Notes: generated by a model not told the origin, from the letters alone. Numbered from the stretch's first letter, positions 42,532-51,425 are shown. The stretch: 64,000 nt of DNA from Gracilibacillus lacisalsi DSM 19029 (GCF_000377765.1 NZ_KB898662.1:372001-436000); one strand, 5' to 3'. Numbers and translations are program-made.

Positions 42532-43851
42532 TTATTTTACGATTTGGCTTTGGTATTGCTTTGGAGAGAGACCAACGTGTTTTTTGAACACACGGCTGAA
42601 ATAGTTCGGATCTTTATAGCCAATTTCATAGCTGATCTCCTTCAATGTCGCATTGTTCGCCTGCAACAATTCTTTTGCTTTCTTGATCCGGATTTCTGTT
42701 AAGTAATCGATGAAAGTAGTGCCAGTTGCTTCATGAAATAAATTGGATAAGTAATTAGTGCTTAATTCGGTAAAGGCTGAGACATCGTCAAGATTGATTG
42801 GGTTGTGATAGTTGCTTTCGATAAAATGTTTTGCTTTGACAATTTTGTCTTGTGATTGGAAAAAGTGTTTCATTTCTTTACAGACGTGCTGAATGAATTC
42901 CTTCCAGTCTTCCGTTGTGATTAATTCTTCTGGTGTCATGCCCAGTTTTATCCCTTTATCGTCTGTGATTTGTTTAATTTGCACAAATAATTCGATATTC
43001 GCATGTGGTGCGATTGCATCAAATAAAACCCGGACTTTCTCTTCCTCGCCATCACGAATCGCTTCCAATAATTGCTCAGTTGGAACCTCTTCTATTTCAT
43101 AGCTGGCAAATCCGTAATTCTTTTGTTTCGCCTGCAATAGCTGTCTTAATGCTTTCTTTGCCTGATAATAAGATGTTGTAAGGTCTTCTGAGGATTGATA
43201 CGGATGACCTGCACCAATATAGTAGTCATCACCGAGTGATAATTGCAGGCTGCGAATTTGTTTTAACACATCGGCATTGTCTAAGCTTTCGTTGGATATA
43301 TACAAGGCGATATTATCTTGTGTGATATAGCTATCTGATAACGTGAGAGGCTTATTCGCCATCATGAAATAACCGCTCTCCATATGGGGATAAAGACTTT
43401 GTTGAAGCGTATCCGCATCTTCTCCTTGGATCACCTTTGTTAGAAAAAGCGCACGGCGATTTTCAAGCATTTGCTTATCTTGTTCCAGTTCGTTTTTGAC
43501 ATTTAAAATAGCGCGAATAATCTCCTCCTTTTTGCTCGGTTTGAGAATGTATTCGCGTACTCCTAGCTTCATCGCTTGTTTAGCATAATCAAATGAATCA
43601 TAGGCGGTTACCATAATAAACTTTGTTAACGGGAATGCTTGGCAGATCGACTCCATCGCATCTAAGCCATTGATGCCTGGCATCTTGATATCCATTAACA
43701 TAATATCCGGCTGGATGGTTTCTGCTATTTCGATCGCTTTCCGACCGTTCACCGCTTCTTCAATTTGTTCAATATCAGAAAAGTGTTCCTCTAAAAATTT
43801 TCGCATTGCTTTTCTCTCTAAAAATTCGTCTTCTGCAATCACTACTTTCAC
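42532..43851 (-). CDS. YesN-like AraC-type response regulator
   Basis: 439 residues. The N-terminal receiver (1-120) has the acidic pair (AEDE) and phospho-acceptor Asp in DIMLMDIKMPGINGL. A long linker follows, and two C-terminal AraC HTH motifs (about 335-437: LSTNYLSNLFHEATG, LKEISYEIGYKDPNYFSRVFKKHVG in family terms). It should turn on the sugar transporter next door when phosphorylated by the kinase at 43848. The GTG start overlaps the kinase stop (GTGA). Confidence 0.92.
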   Translation of the reverse strand: MKVVIAEDEFLERKAMRKFLEEHFSDIEQIEEAVNGRKAIEIAETIQPDIMLMDIKMPGINGLDAMESICQAFPLTKFIMVTAYDSFDYAKQAMKLGVREYILKPSKKEEIIRAILNVKNELEQDKQMLENRRALFLTKVIQGEDADTLQQSLYPHMESGYFMMANKPLTLSDSYITQDNIALYISNESLDNADVLKQIRSLQLSLGDDYYIGAGHPYQSSEDLTTSYYQAKKALRQLLQAKQKNYGFASYEIEEVPTEQLLEAIRDGEEEKVRVLFDAIAPHANIELFVQIKQITDDKGIKLGMTPEELITTEDWKEFIQHVCKEMKHFFQSQDKIVKAKHFIESNYHNPINLDDVSAFTELSTNYLSNLFHEATGTTFIDYLTEIRIKKAKELLQANNATLKEISYEIGYKDPNYFSRVFKKHVGLSPKQYQSQIVK

Positions 43852-45305
43852 GCTAATACCCCCAGTTCTTGCTGTTGTTTATCCTGTAAATATAATCGAA
43901 TCGTCGTTCCTTTTCCTAAGCTCGAATCAATTTCGAGAACATCCTCTGTTTGATAGAACATTTGCAGTCGTTTGATGACATTAACTAGTCCGATTCCTGT
44001 CATATGACCAACATGCTGCTCTGTTTCTGTTGTGGATTGAATTAATTGACTGCGTTTTGCTTCTGGCATTCCGGCACCATTATCAGTAACTTCGACGATA
44101 ACGCCACTATGATAGGTTTTGAGATGGACTGAAATCTTGCCGCCTTCCTCTAATGATTCCAGACCATGGATAAAGGCGTTTTCGACAAGTGGCTGTAAGG
44201 TTAACCTTGGCAAAGGTATATTACAATCTTCTGGCAATTGGTCCATATGAAATTCGATTCGTTCCATAAAACGCATTTTCTGAATCGCAACATAATCCTC
44301 GACCATTTTTAATTCTTCTTTTAATGTCGTTGTTTTCTTCAAATCACCAAGGCTGTGCCTCATCATTGATGCTAACGAGTCAATCAAGTTGGATGTTGTT
44401 CGGGCTTCTTCTAAGTAGGCCATTTTTGATACGGTGTTTAACGTATTAAATAAAAAATGTGGCTGGATTTGATTTTGTAAATGTTTGAGCTCCAGCTCTT
44501 TCATTAATCGCTCCTGTTCAGACTGGTCTTTAATCTCTTTAATTAAATTGCGGATATTGTCGCGCATTTTGTTAAAAGAGTCACCTAACAGCTTTAATTC
44601 ATCAGGTGCCTGAATCTGGACCGATTTGCCATCGAATTTCCCAACAGAGACTTCTTTTGCTGCTCGGGATAATGCTTGAATCGGGCGATGAATGCCTCTG
44701 GAAAAACGCACTGTAATAAAAGCACCGAGAAGGATCGATGTAATTAATAAGTAGATGGTAAAATATTTGAATGCTTCATTGCGCTCACGAATATCCGCAT
44801 ACAAGGACTGATATTCTGTCAAGCTGCCATCTAATAATTCCAATGTCGATTCCTGAATATAAGAAGCTGTTTGCTGGACTTCTTTTACGTGCATCGAGTA
44901 GCGTTCCATATCATCACGAAGTACAAATCCTGTCGTTAATTCGGTTTGATAACGGAGTGCGTCGATTAAGTTAATATAATTTTTATAGCGTACCGAATTC
45001 GTTTCTTGCATAATCGGAGATGTTCTGTCATGAAACGTTTCTCTTGCTTCGTAATAAGCTGCTAAGTCTTCTTGCTCTCCACTTAATACATATGCTTTCG
45101 TTTTGTCAGATAGATCCTGAGCCGCTTGTGATATCGTGTTCAAGTTCAGTAACGTTTCAAATTCTTGATGGTATTGTTGCATTAACTGGGTCGAGCTAAC
45201 ATAAATCGAGATCGTCACAATATTAAATAAAATAATGATTCCAGCAAAAATAAGCGTTAATTTCGACTTTATCGTCCGACTGTTTAGTAGATTCTTTAAC
45301 CGCAT
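43848..45305 (-). CDS. YesM-like sensor histidine kinase
   Basis: 485 residues. A membrane helix lies at about 13-34 and an extracellular four-helix (CHASE3-like) region follows to about 180. Then come a second helix, a HAMP domain (RGIHRPIQALSRAAKEVS), the HisKA_7-type phosphorylation site LQNQIQPHFLFNTLN and an ATPase domain (VENAFIHG, DNGAGMPEA). Together with the membrane-anchored binding protein upstream it forms a three-component sugar sensor. It is co-transcribed with its regulator. Confidence 0.92.
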   Translation of the reverse strand: MRLKNLLNSRTIKSKLTLIFAGIIILFNIVTISIYVSSTQLMQQYHQEFETLLNLNTISQAAQDLSDKTKAYVLSGEQEDLAAYYEARETFHDRTSPIMQETNSVRYKNYINLIDALRYQTELTTGFVLRDDMERYSMHVKEVQQTASYIQESTLELLDGSLTEYQSLYADIRERNEAFKYFTIYLLITSILLGAFITVRFSRGIHRPIQALSRAAKEVSVGKFDGKSVQIQAPDELKLLGDSFNKMRDNIRNLIKEIKDQSEQERLMKELELKHLQNQIQPHFLFNTLNTVSKMAYLEEARTTSNLIDSLASMMRHSLGDLKKTTTLKEELKMVEDYVAIQKMRFMERIEFHMDQLPEDCNIPLPRLTLQPLVENAFIHGLESLEEGGKISVHLKTYHSGVIVEVTDNGAGMPEAKRSQLIQSTTETEQHVGHMTGIGLVNVIKRLQMFYQTEDVLEIDSSLGKGTTIRLYLQDKQQQELGVLA

Positions 45306-45307
45306 GT

Positions 45308-46285
45308 TTACTCACCTTCTTTCAAAAATACCTCGCCATTCATAATGTCTTCTTTCTTAATCACACCTGTTTTGGTATGGTGAATTTGCTCAGGGCTGCC
45401 GTTTTGATACAACTGATACATTTCTTCGACCGCCTTTTGCCCCATTTCCTCTGGGTACTGGGCTATGGTGGCTTGAATTTTGTCGTCTTCTATTAAATCA
45501 ATCGTTTCAGGGAGAATATCGAATGCTAGCACATATGGTCTTGTCGTCGGTTGAAATTCCTGAATTGCTTGTACGATACCCATCCCATCTAACGCAGTAA
45601 TGCCAAAAATAGCGGTAATATCAGATCGACTTTTGAGCAATTGATAGGTGGCATCCGCAGCACCTAGTTCCGTAATATTTGATTCAGCCACTGCGACTAA
45701 CTCAATCCGCTTTTCTTGATTAATTGCTTGCTCAAACCCTTCTAAACGTTCCATTTGATTCTGCGCATCTTTTTGCCCAATGATGACGACAACCTTTTGT
45801 TCTCCTTCTGTTTCTTCGATTAGTGTCTTTCCTGCGAGATAACCTGCTTCGAAATTATCGGTGCCGACATAAAAATCTCGTCCACTTGTGGCATTATCGG
45901 TATCAATTGTTGCAACCGGGATATTGTGTTCCTTCGCTTTTTGAACGAGCTGACGAAACCGCGGATCACTCATCCCTTTTGTAATAATGGCATCGACGTT
46001 AGCAGCAATCATGCGATCCAAGGTATCGAGACGTTCATCAGTATCTGTTACCTTTGGGCCTACATATTCTAAATAAATGTTAAGCTCTTCCGCTCTCTGC
46101 TTGGCACCTTTTTCTATCAAACGCCAATAATTATTCCCGACTTCTTCTGTTACTAGTGCGAAATGATAATCATACATCTGCTCAGAGGCAGCTTGTTGGT
46201 CAATATAAAACGTTTCTTTGCCGTAATAAAGCATAAGACTGAACGGGATAAGAAAAAAAATAGTAAAGAAGATTTTTCGTAACAT
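45308..46285 (-). CDS. Membrane-tethered sugar-binding sensor protein (LacI/RbsB-type fold)
   Basis: 325 residues. An uncleaved-looking N-terminal helix (5-22) anchors a periplasmic-binding-protein type I domain: FALVTEEVGNNYWRLIEKGAKQRA opens the fold, with the hinge segments TIDTDNATSGRDFYVGTDN and ALDGMGIVQAIQE. As the first gene before the kinase and regulator, it most likely reports sugar binding to the kinase, as in XylFII/LytS-type three-component systems. The ribosome site GAAGGTGTATAACG precedes ATG. Confidence 0.85.
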   Translation of the reverse strand: MLRKIFFTIFFLIPFSLMLYYGKETFYIDQQAASEQMYDYHFALVTEEVGNNYWRLIEKGAKQRAEELNIYLEYVGPKVTDTDERLDTLDRMIAANVDAIITKGMSDPRFRQLVQKAKEHNIPVATIDTDNATSGRDFYVGTDNFEAGYLAGKTLIEETEGEQKVVVIIGQKDAQNQMERLEGFEQAINQEKRIELVAVAESNITELGAADATYQLLKSRSDITAIFGITALDGMGIVQAIQEFQPTTRPYVLAFDILPETIDLIEDDKIQATIAQYPEEMGQKAVEEMYQLYQNGSPEQIHHTKTGVIKKEDIMNGEVFLKEGE

Positions 46286-46335
46286 CGTTATACACCTTCT
46301 TTTTGAAATTGAGATATCTTTACTTTTGATTTGAT

Positions 46336-46349
46336 TGTAAGCGTTTTTT
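46336..46349. promoter_or_regulatory. cre-like site upstream of sensor operon
   Basis: TGTAAGCGTTTTTT matches the 5' half of the cre consensus and part of the second half. It lies about 50 bases upstream of the sensor gene, where CcpA could block the operon promoter. It is a weaker match than the sites at 42448. Confidence 0.4.
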
Positions 46350-46359
46350 TATCGGTTGT

Positions 46360-46670
46360 CTATTTTGGTTAGGAAACGTTGGCTCCCTTTGCGTGATCCC
46401 TTCATGATCTCGGGATAAGAGACAGTTCTCTTCTAACAGACAGAAATTTTTCTTGAAATGATTCGATTATTCGTAGTTTTAAGGATTTTACTTCTTTCGG
46501 TTTTTCTCCTTTTTCGCTACGAGAGGGCTTCACGAAGACAAGTTCTTTCGATTTTTCTCTTTTTTTGTCCTCGACTGATCTAAGGGATCTAAAAAATAGT
46601 ATGTTGTGAGAGTCTTCTATTCTCAAATCCATTGAAAAGAAGCTTGAGTTCTCTCAAGCTTCTTTATCTG
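46360..46670. other. Low-complexity gap before TA copy 2
   Basis: A T- and C-rich stretch with repeated TTCTTTC and TTTTTCT words and no credible gene; an open 76-codon minus frame has no ribosome site. Near 46639-46664 AGAAGCTTGAG and CTCAAGCTTCT form a hairpin with a T run. At 46600-46642 lies one copy of a direct repeat that recurs at 47134-47173. Confidence 0.5.
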
Positions 46671-46673
46671 CAG

Positions 46674-46702
46674 TTGTTAAAAATTCTGCAATCGGGTATA
46701 AT
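46674..46702 (+). promoter_or_regulatory. Promoter of antitoxin RNA, TA copy 2
   Basis: TTGTTA (46674-46679) and TATAAT (46697-46702) are 17 bases apart, as in copy 1. Confidence 0.8.
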
Positions 46703-46708
46703 AGAACT

Positions 46709-46852
46709 AGAAAAGACATAACATATTAAAAACCGTAGACGTTGCACCGTCTACGGTTACAATAGACCGAACCCCGATAAGAGGGGCGGCACTTTCAGGA
46801 GATAATCCCTCAGAGCCTAGGCAAAAGCATATGAGGGGTTATCTTTTGTTAT
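46709..46852 (+). ncRNA. Candidate antisense antitoxin RNA, type I TA copy 2
   Basis: The transcript would begin near 46709 and pass the CCGTAGACG/CGTCTACGG hairpin and the conserved GACCGAACCCCGATAAGA stretch. It would end at TAATCCCTC...GAGGGGTTATCTTTTG. It is antisense to the 3' end of the toxin message. The hairpin stem is the same as in copy 1 but its loop differs (TTGCAC against CTAGAA), and the stretch before the terminator differs too, so cross-silencing between copies may be limited. Confidence 0.75.
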
Positions 46853-46925
46853 TTTTGTCGGACATAATAAACGCTATTAACATCCCAAAGGATATCATGA
46901 GCGCTAAAGTATTAGCTATGTCCAT
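46839..46925 (-). CDS. Type I toxin, BsrG/TxpA-like holin-like peptide (copy 2)
   Basis: A 28-residue peptide very similar to copy 1, with ALMISFGMLIAFIMS as the membrane helix and DKNNKR at the end. The ATG at 46925 follows GGGAGGTGACGCTT. The leader carries CATATGAGGGGTGGCGC as in copy 1. A TATAAT near 47015 on the minus strand is the probable toxin promoter, about 90 bases upstream. Confidence 0.82.
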   Translation of the reverse strand: MDIANTLALMISFGMLIAFIMSDKNNKR

Positions 46926-47225
46926 AAGCGTCACCTCCCTTCTCTTGGAAGTATCCAAAGAAGGTACAACAAGGTGCGCCACCCCTCATATGAAGCCGAT
47001 CTATTGTTGAATCTATTATAACATGTATGTAACTTTAATAGAGTTATTCAACATAGATATTATATCATCATCTGCTGTATCGACATCCTCTCTCAGTAGA
47101 GTCTCTTCATCTGCCGACACTGCGAATACCATCGTATTGTGAGTCTTCTATTCTACACACATTGAAAAGAGGCCGGGACATAACTAAATAGGTAGAACGA
47201 GTACCCGAACAATCTGAACTAAACG

Positions 47226-47534
47226 TTGGGACATCCATCTATACAGAACCACTTATGGAGCTTATATGTGACACGCAGTGACGACAGATTGGCTCATCCA
47301 TTTCTAGAAGAAGGTTATCGCGATGTTACCAATGCGTATGTAACAGATAAGAACGGTAAAATGGGTAAATATGCTGTCCTTGAATTAGCAATCGGTCCTG
47401 ATCTGACGTTAGGTTCACCTATGAATTATGATGGATTTAATGATTGGATCCAAATGGATTATACAATCACGCAAGAAAAAGGAATTCATGCTCCTTATGG
47501 AGAGAACAGAAAATGTTTGGTTGCGATTCTTTGA
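47226..47534 (+). pseudogene. Fragment of an unrecognised protein
   Basis: A 102-codon frame with protein-like content (GYRDVTNAYVTDKNGKMGKYAVLELAIG, then MNYDGFNDWIQMDYTI). It has no ribosome site, and the first 20 residues look random. It probably is the end of a secreted or carbohydrate-related protein, cut at both sides. It overlaps a GH3 remnant on the other strand. Confidence 0.45.
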
Positions 47535-47692
47535 CAGCGATTTCGAAACCTTTCAAATAAATTTCACGTAATGCCTGTTGGGAAACAATCGTGTCAATGA
47601 TTTCCCATCGCTGTACCGACTTGTTCTGCAACAGCTGTATCCCATGAGGAAGCTACAGCTGTTGCGATAGGAAATGCCGTGATTTTATGGAC
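47490..47692 (-). pseudogene. Remnant of a GH3 beta-glucosidase
   Basis: In one minus-strand frame FPIATAVASSWDTAVAEQVG appears, the N-terminal segment of GH3 enzymes. A stop follows, and in the next frame DTIVSQQALREIYLKGFEIA, the conserved segment normally some 70 residues further on. So an internal deletion with a frameshift has occurred and both ends of the gene are missing. It lies next to the sugar-uptake module and may have been its hydrolase. Confidence 0.72.
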
Positions 47693-47829
47693 AAATTTAA
47701 AAATAGGACAAGCGTTTAGGTAGACTTTACCATAGGTTAGGTCGAGATCATCATTGAATTACACAGCAAAAATCAAGACGAATTTTCTCTCCCTTACCAG
47801 TACACTAAATGCTATAAAGGAGTGAAAAT
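47693..47829. other. Upstream region of APC permease
   Basis: A short gap with no gene. The ribosome site AAAGGAGTGAAAAT ends it. No clear promoter or riboswitch is seen. Confidence 0.4.
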
Positions 47830-49092
47830 ATGAATAATAAATCTATCGGATTATTCCAAGGAATTGCATTATACATGGCAGCTATTCTAGGATCAGGTGT
47901 CCTTTTTTTATCGTCTGTAACGGCAGCAATTGCAGGCCCTGCATCTATTGTATCTTGGCTTATTGTTATTTTAATTAACTTTCCACTTGCATATTCGTTT
48001 GCTAGTTTGGCACAGAAATATCCTGATGCCGGTGGAGCAGCAACTTTTGTTAGAAATTCTTTCGGATATCATCTTGGCAATATCGTTGGATGGTTTTACT
48101 TTGTTACAGCAGCAGTCGGCCAAACAATTGTATCCTTAACCGGAGCTTTTTACATCAGTCAGGCATTTGGACTTTCACATTTTGAATCAACTATAACTGC
48201 CATCTTTATATTGGTCATTGCAGGTGTTTTCAATTATTACGGCGTCAATGTCAGTAGTAAAGTTGCAGTTATTTTAAGTTCTTTATTACTGTTTCTTTTA
48301 GTGTCTGCCGTATTAGTGTCATTTACAAGGATACAATGGGGAAATTTCACTCCCTTTGTTCCGAATGGATGGTTTTCTGTCGGGAGTGCTATAACGGTTA
48401 TCTTTTGGTCATTTTTCGGTTGGGAGGCGATTTGTAATCTGGCAGAGCGCTTTAAAAGTCCGGAAAAAGATATGGTCAAAGGCGCGGTTGTTAGTGCAGT
48501 TATCATTGGATTATTATTTTTGTCGTTAAGCGTTGTTACGATTGGAACGGCAACGTATGGTAGTCAGGAAAGTAATCTATCTCCTATTGGTGTTATAATG
48601 GAAGATACAGTAGGCATTGGTGCTAAAGCCATCACTGCTGTTTTAGCGTTAATTATTTGTACTGGAACAGCCAATGCTTTTGTAGCAAGTCTAACACAAT
48701 TAGGATATTCACTAAGCAGGGATGGTGCTTTTCCCAAATTTTTCTCAAGACTACATGGTACTACTCAAATTCCAAGACAGATGGTATTGTTTGTTATCTG
48801 TTTTTCGATAACAGGTGTTTTAACGACGAATGCTTTGTCACTGACGTTTGATGATATCTTGTTTATACCAACATCTCTAGGGATATTAGTTTATGTTCTT
48901 TCAATGGCAGCAGGCGTTAAATTGCTTAAAAATTACACACCTGCATGGTGGGCATCGTTCATCTCTTTTATTTTATGTATGCTAGTAATTCCTTTTTTTC
49001 AGCTGTATTTATTTGTTCCGTTAGTGATCGTCATTTTATATATGGTTTATATGATAAGTAAGAAAATGAAGGGAGAGTCTGATGATGAGTGA
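47830..49092 (+). CDS. APC-superfamily amino acid permease (YjeH-like)
   Basis: A 420-residue transporter with about 12 helices. The N-terminal ALYMAAILGSGVLFLSS is the unwound helix 1 of the APC fold (Gly-Ser-Gly). FWSFFGWEAICNLAERFKSP matches YjeH, an exporter of methionine and branched-chain amino acids. Its direction and substrate are not proven. It overlaps the start of adaA by 8-11 bases, so the two are co-transcribed. Confidence 0.82.
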   Translation: MNNKSIGLFQGIALYMAAILGSGVLFLSSVTAAIAGPASIVSWLIVILINFPLAYSFASLAQKYPDAGGAATFVRNSFGYHLGNIVGWFYFVTAAVGQTIVSLTGAFYISQAFGLSHFESTITAIFILVIAGVFNYYGVNVSSKVAVILSSLLLFLLVSAVLVSFTRIQWGNFTPFVPNGWFSVGSAITVIFWSFFGWEAICNLAERFKSPEKDMVKGAVVSAVIIGLLFLSLSVVTIGTATYGSQESNLSPIGVIMEDTVGIGAKAITAVLALIICTGTANAFVASLTQLGYSLSRDGAFPKFFSRLHGTTQIPRQMVLFVICFSITGVLTTNALSLTFDDILFIPTSLGILVYVLSMAAGVKLLKNYTPAWWASFISFILCMLVIPFFQLYLFVPLVIVILYMVYMISKKMKGESDDE

Positions 49093-49675
49093 AAATAATC
49101 TATCCAAAGGAACCATGTGGCAAGCAACGACATCTTGTGATCCAGCTTTTGACGGGATTTTCTATTACGCCGTAAAGACAACTGGGATTTTCTGCCGACC
49201 ATCTTGCAAGTCAAAGGTTCCCAATCGAGAAAATGTAGCTTTCTTTTCAAACGCAGAAGAAGCTAAAACGGCAGGTTATCGCCCATGCAAGAGATGTCGA
49301 CCAGATCTAAGTATTAAAAACTATGATCCGCTCGAATTCATTTTAGAAGATACTATGCAATTGATAGAAAGTAACTATGATGAAAAAATGTCTTTACACG
49401 AAATTGCCTCAAGGATAGGAGTTAGTCGTTTTCACTTAAATCGGATTTTCAAAGAAAAAACAGGATGTACTCCACGAACATATTTAGAAAAAGTCAGAGT
49501 TAAGAAAGCGAAGGAACTTCTCTTAACAACAGCATTTAATAATACAGAGATTGGTTATCAGGTAGGTTTTCGGAGTATGTCCAGCTTTTATCATGCATTT
49601 AAACGAAACACAGGACTTTCACCTAGTCAATTTCGTGCTTACTATAGTGGAAATACGCCGAAGTCAAGAACTTGA
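49085..49675 (+). CDS. adaA: AdaA-type methylphosphotriester repair protein and activator
   Basis: A 196-residue protein that takes methyl groups from DNA phosphotriesters onto a cysteine and then activates the adaptive response. The zinc site is seen as GIFCRPSC and GYRPCKRCRPD (four Cys in the first 80 residues). The C-terminal 100 residues are an AraC double HTH (ASRIGVSRFHLNRIFKEKTG, VGFRSMSSFYHAFKRNTGLSP). The start is ATG 49085 or 49082. No adaB/ogt gene is adjacent. Coupling to a permease gene is unusual. Confidence 0.92.
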   Translation: MSENNLSKGTMWQATTSCDPAFDGIFYYAVKTTGIFCRPSCKSKVPNRENVAFFSNAEEAKTAGYRPCKRCRPDLSIKNYDPLEFILEDTMQLIESNYDEKMSLHEIASRIGVSRFHLNRIFKEKTGCTPRTYLEKVRVKKAKELLLTTAFNNTEIGYQVGFRSMSSFYHAFKRNTGLSPSQFRAYYSGNTPKSRT

Positions 49676-49813
49676 ATGAATTCACGTTCTTAACACAAGA
49701 CAGAATGGATAACAATGGTGTTTAGTACTAACTATATGGATGTACTTACTCTTTAACATCCACTAACATTTGATTATAAAATTACTTAAAAAGGTCTAGT
49801 ACACACGGTATAA

Positions 49814-50359
49814 CTAACCGTTTTGGGCTTGCATCAGTTCATATATCTTACGAGCAGTGTTGACATTCCTTATAGTAACTTGTTTGTATATCTTTGAGCC
49901 AACGATCTTTGACATACCGCTTTTGGTTATATTTTTCTTATCAACCGACCATAGGATTGCGCCAGGAACATATTTTACTGTATCTATATTCGGTTTAATA
50001 ACTAAATTCCCCAGTACAGATTCATCATCTATTTCATCCCACAAAAACATGACATCACTTTTCATGTCTTTGTCATTTTTCCACGTGTCTGGAATAGCGT
50101 TCATAATTTCGCTTACATCTTTAATACTTCGAACTACCACCTTAATTTGTAATCCGAAATCATTATGTATCGCTTCTTCCAATAAACGTGATATTTCGGT
50201 TTTGGAAAGACCATTATATGAAAAGACAATATTACCCGTATTGATGTACGTGATCACATCATTCATTCCAACTTGTTCAAACGTTTGTTTCAGTACCTTC
50301 ATGTCTATTTTATTCTTTCCACCCACATTAATCCCTCGAAGAAGAGCAACATAAATCAT
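49814..50359 (-). CDS. DUF1697 family protein
   Basis: 181 residues. YVALLRGINVGGKNKIDM and YINTGNIVF near the start are diagnostic of DUF1697 (YbbN-like). The middle has DVMFLWDEIDDESVL, and the end has GMSKIVGSKIYKQVTIRNVNTARKI. Function is unknown. The start is ATG 50359, the one with proper spacing from AAGGAGG. Confidence 0.88.
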   Translation of the reverse strand: MIYVALLRGINVGGKNKIDMKVLKQTFEQVGMNDVITYINTGNIVFSYNGLSKTEISRLLEEAIHNDFGLQIKVVVRSIKDVSEIMNAIPDTWKNDKDMKSDVMFLWDEIDDESVLGNLVIKPNIDTVKYVPGAILWSVDKKNITKSGMSKIVGSKIYKQVTIRNVNTARKIYELMQAQNG

Positions 50360-50431
50360 AACCATCCTCCTTGATTTTTGATTTAACATTCCATTAATTC
50401 TTATCAAAGCACATTTGTTTTCCTCACGTTA

Positions 50432-50539
50432 TTATGTTGTAGAACTCAATGGAACGGGAGAATAAACAATATGTAATAATACGCTGATGAAAGCTATTAA
50501 TGAGATGAAGATATGGAATACTAACTTAATATTGACCAT
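50432..50539 (-). CDS. Very small membrane peptide
   Basis: A 35-residue ORF with one hydrophobic helix (LVFHIFISLIAFISVLLHIV) behind a good ribosome site (AAAGGAGTAGTGTG). There is no homology I can name. It could be a real small membrane protein between the SMI1-like and DUF1697 genes. Confidence 0.4.
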   Translation of the reverse strand: MVNIKLVFHIFISLIAFISVLLHIVYSPVPLSSTT

Positions 50540-50579
50540 CACACTACTCCTTTTGCGGCAGTGCAAAAAGTCATTCCAA

Positions 50580-51017
50580 CTAAATACTAATCTTACCAGT
50601 TATCCAATCTTCAACAAATTGTTTTAAGGAATTTGCAATCCAAGTTCTACTGTCATCCTCATGATTCCAAGCAAAAATATCGTTTTTTTCAATGCTTCCG
50701 TTTTTTTGGATTGCATAACAAAATAAGTCGCCATTACCTGCGTCTGAAAACAAGAAAAGATTATCAAACGGCATATAAATATCTCTATAAACTTCAAACC
50801 TCCTAAAAAATAGATTGTCCTCAATAATCCGAGAGGTCGACCAAATTAAAGGACAATTCCAACTATCAAACACACCATTGGTTTCATTCAATAAGGCAGC
50901 TAATTCTTCTGGTATTTTAACATTTAACTCTTTTTGAATTTGAGAAATCTCATACTTTGATGCAGGTTCTTTAAAGTGATATTCCTCTGAAATGGAAGTG
51001 ATAAATTCTTTCCACAT
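50580..51017 (-). CDS. SMI1/KNR4-family protein
   Basis: 145 residues of the SUKH fold. The N-terminal PASKYEISQIQKELNVKIPEELAALLNETNG is the standard first part, LFLFSDAGNGDLFCYAI the strand-turn, and IFAWNHEDDSRTWIANSLKQFVEDW the end. Many members are immunity proteins against secreted toxins. No toxin gene is in the window, so it may be an orphan immunity gene. Confidence 0.85.
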   Translation of the reverse strand: MWKEFITSISEEYHFKEPASKYEISQIQKELNVKIPEELAALLNETNGVFDSWNCPLIWSTSRIIEDNLFFRRFEVYRDIYMPFDNLFLFSDAGNGDLFCYAIQKNGSIEKNDIFAWNHEDDSRTWIANSLKQFVEDWITGKISI

Positions 51018-51125
51018 ATCCTTTCCCCCTGAATTAGATGAATATATTTTATATTCAATTTCTATTTATGAAAATCCTGCATTTAAGGAAGGTAATTTTC
51101 CTATTAAAAAAAGAAAAATGATATT

Positions 51126-51386
51126 TTACCGTCCAACACTGCCCAACACAAAAGATACAATGGAAAACATGCCTAAAAAGAAACCAAGAAACCCATAAGA
51201 GGCACCTTCAAACCCTCTAATGTTAACAAAACCTATATAGAATAGAACAACAGCAGCTATAATCGTTATGATTCCAGGCAACAATCTTATAGATAAGGAA
51301 AAACCCTTTTGGCTGAACCACCAAGTCAACGCCAAAATAATCAGCCCCGGAATAAGAGCTATTAGAAAAGGTGCTAAAAGCATCAT
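51126..51386 (-). CDS. Small membrane protein (YesK-like)
   Basis: 86 residues with three hydrophobic helices (3-24, 33-53, 66-84) and little else. The arrangement recalls the YesK-like family. The ribosome site GAGAGGAGGGGATATCA precedes two ATGs. A decayed copy of its first 80 bases, with its upstream region, lies at 55905..55974. Confidence 0.55.
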   Translation of the reverse strand: MMLLAPFLIALIPGLIILALTWWFSQKGFSLSIRLLPGIITIIAAVVLFYIGFVNIRGFEGASYGFLGFFLGMFSIVSFVLGSVGR

Positions 51387-51425
51387 TGATATCCCCTCCT
51401 CTCACCATATTAATCTATATTCCAA

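Noticed and set aside
46402-46632. 76-codon minus-strand ORF
   Set aside because: Lys/Glu/Ser-rich sequence from a low-complexity DNA stretch, with no ribosome site; it lies between regulatory elements.
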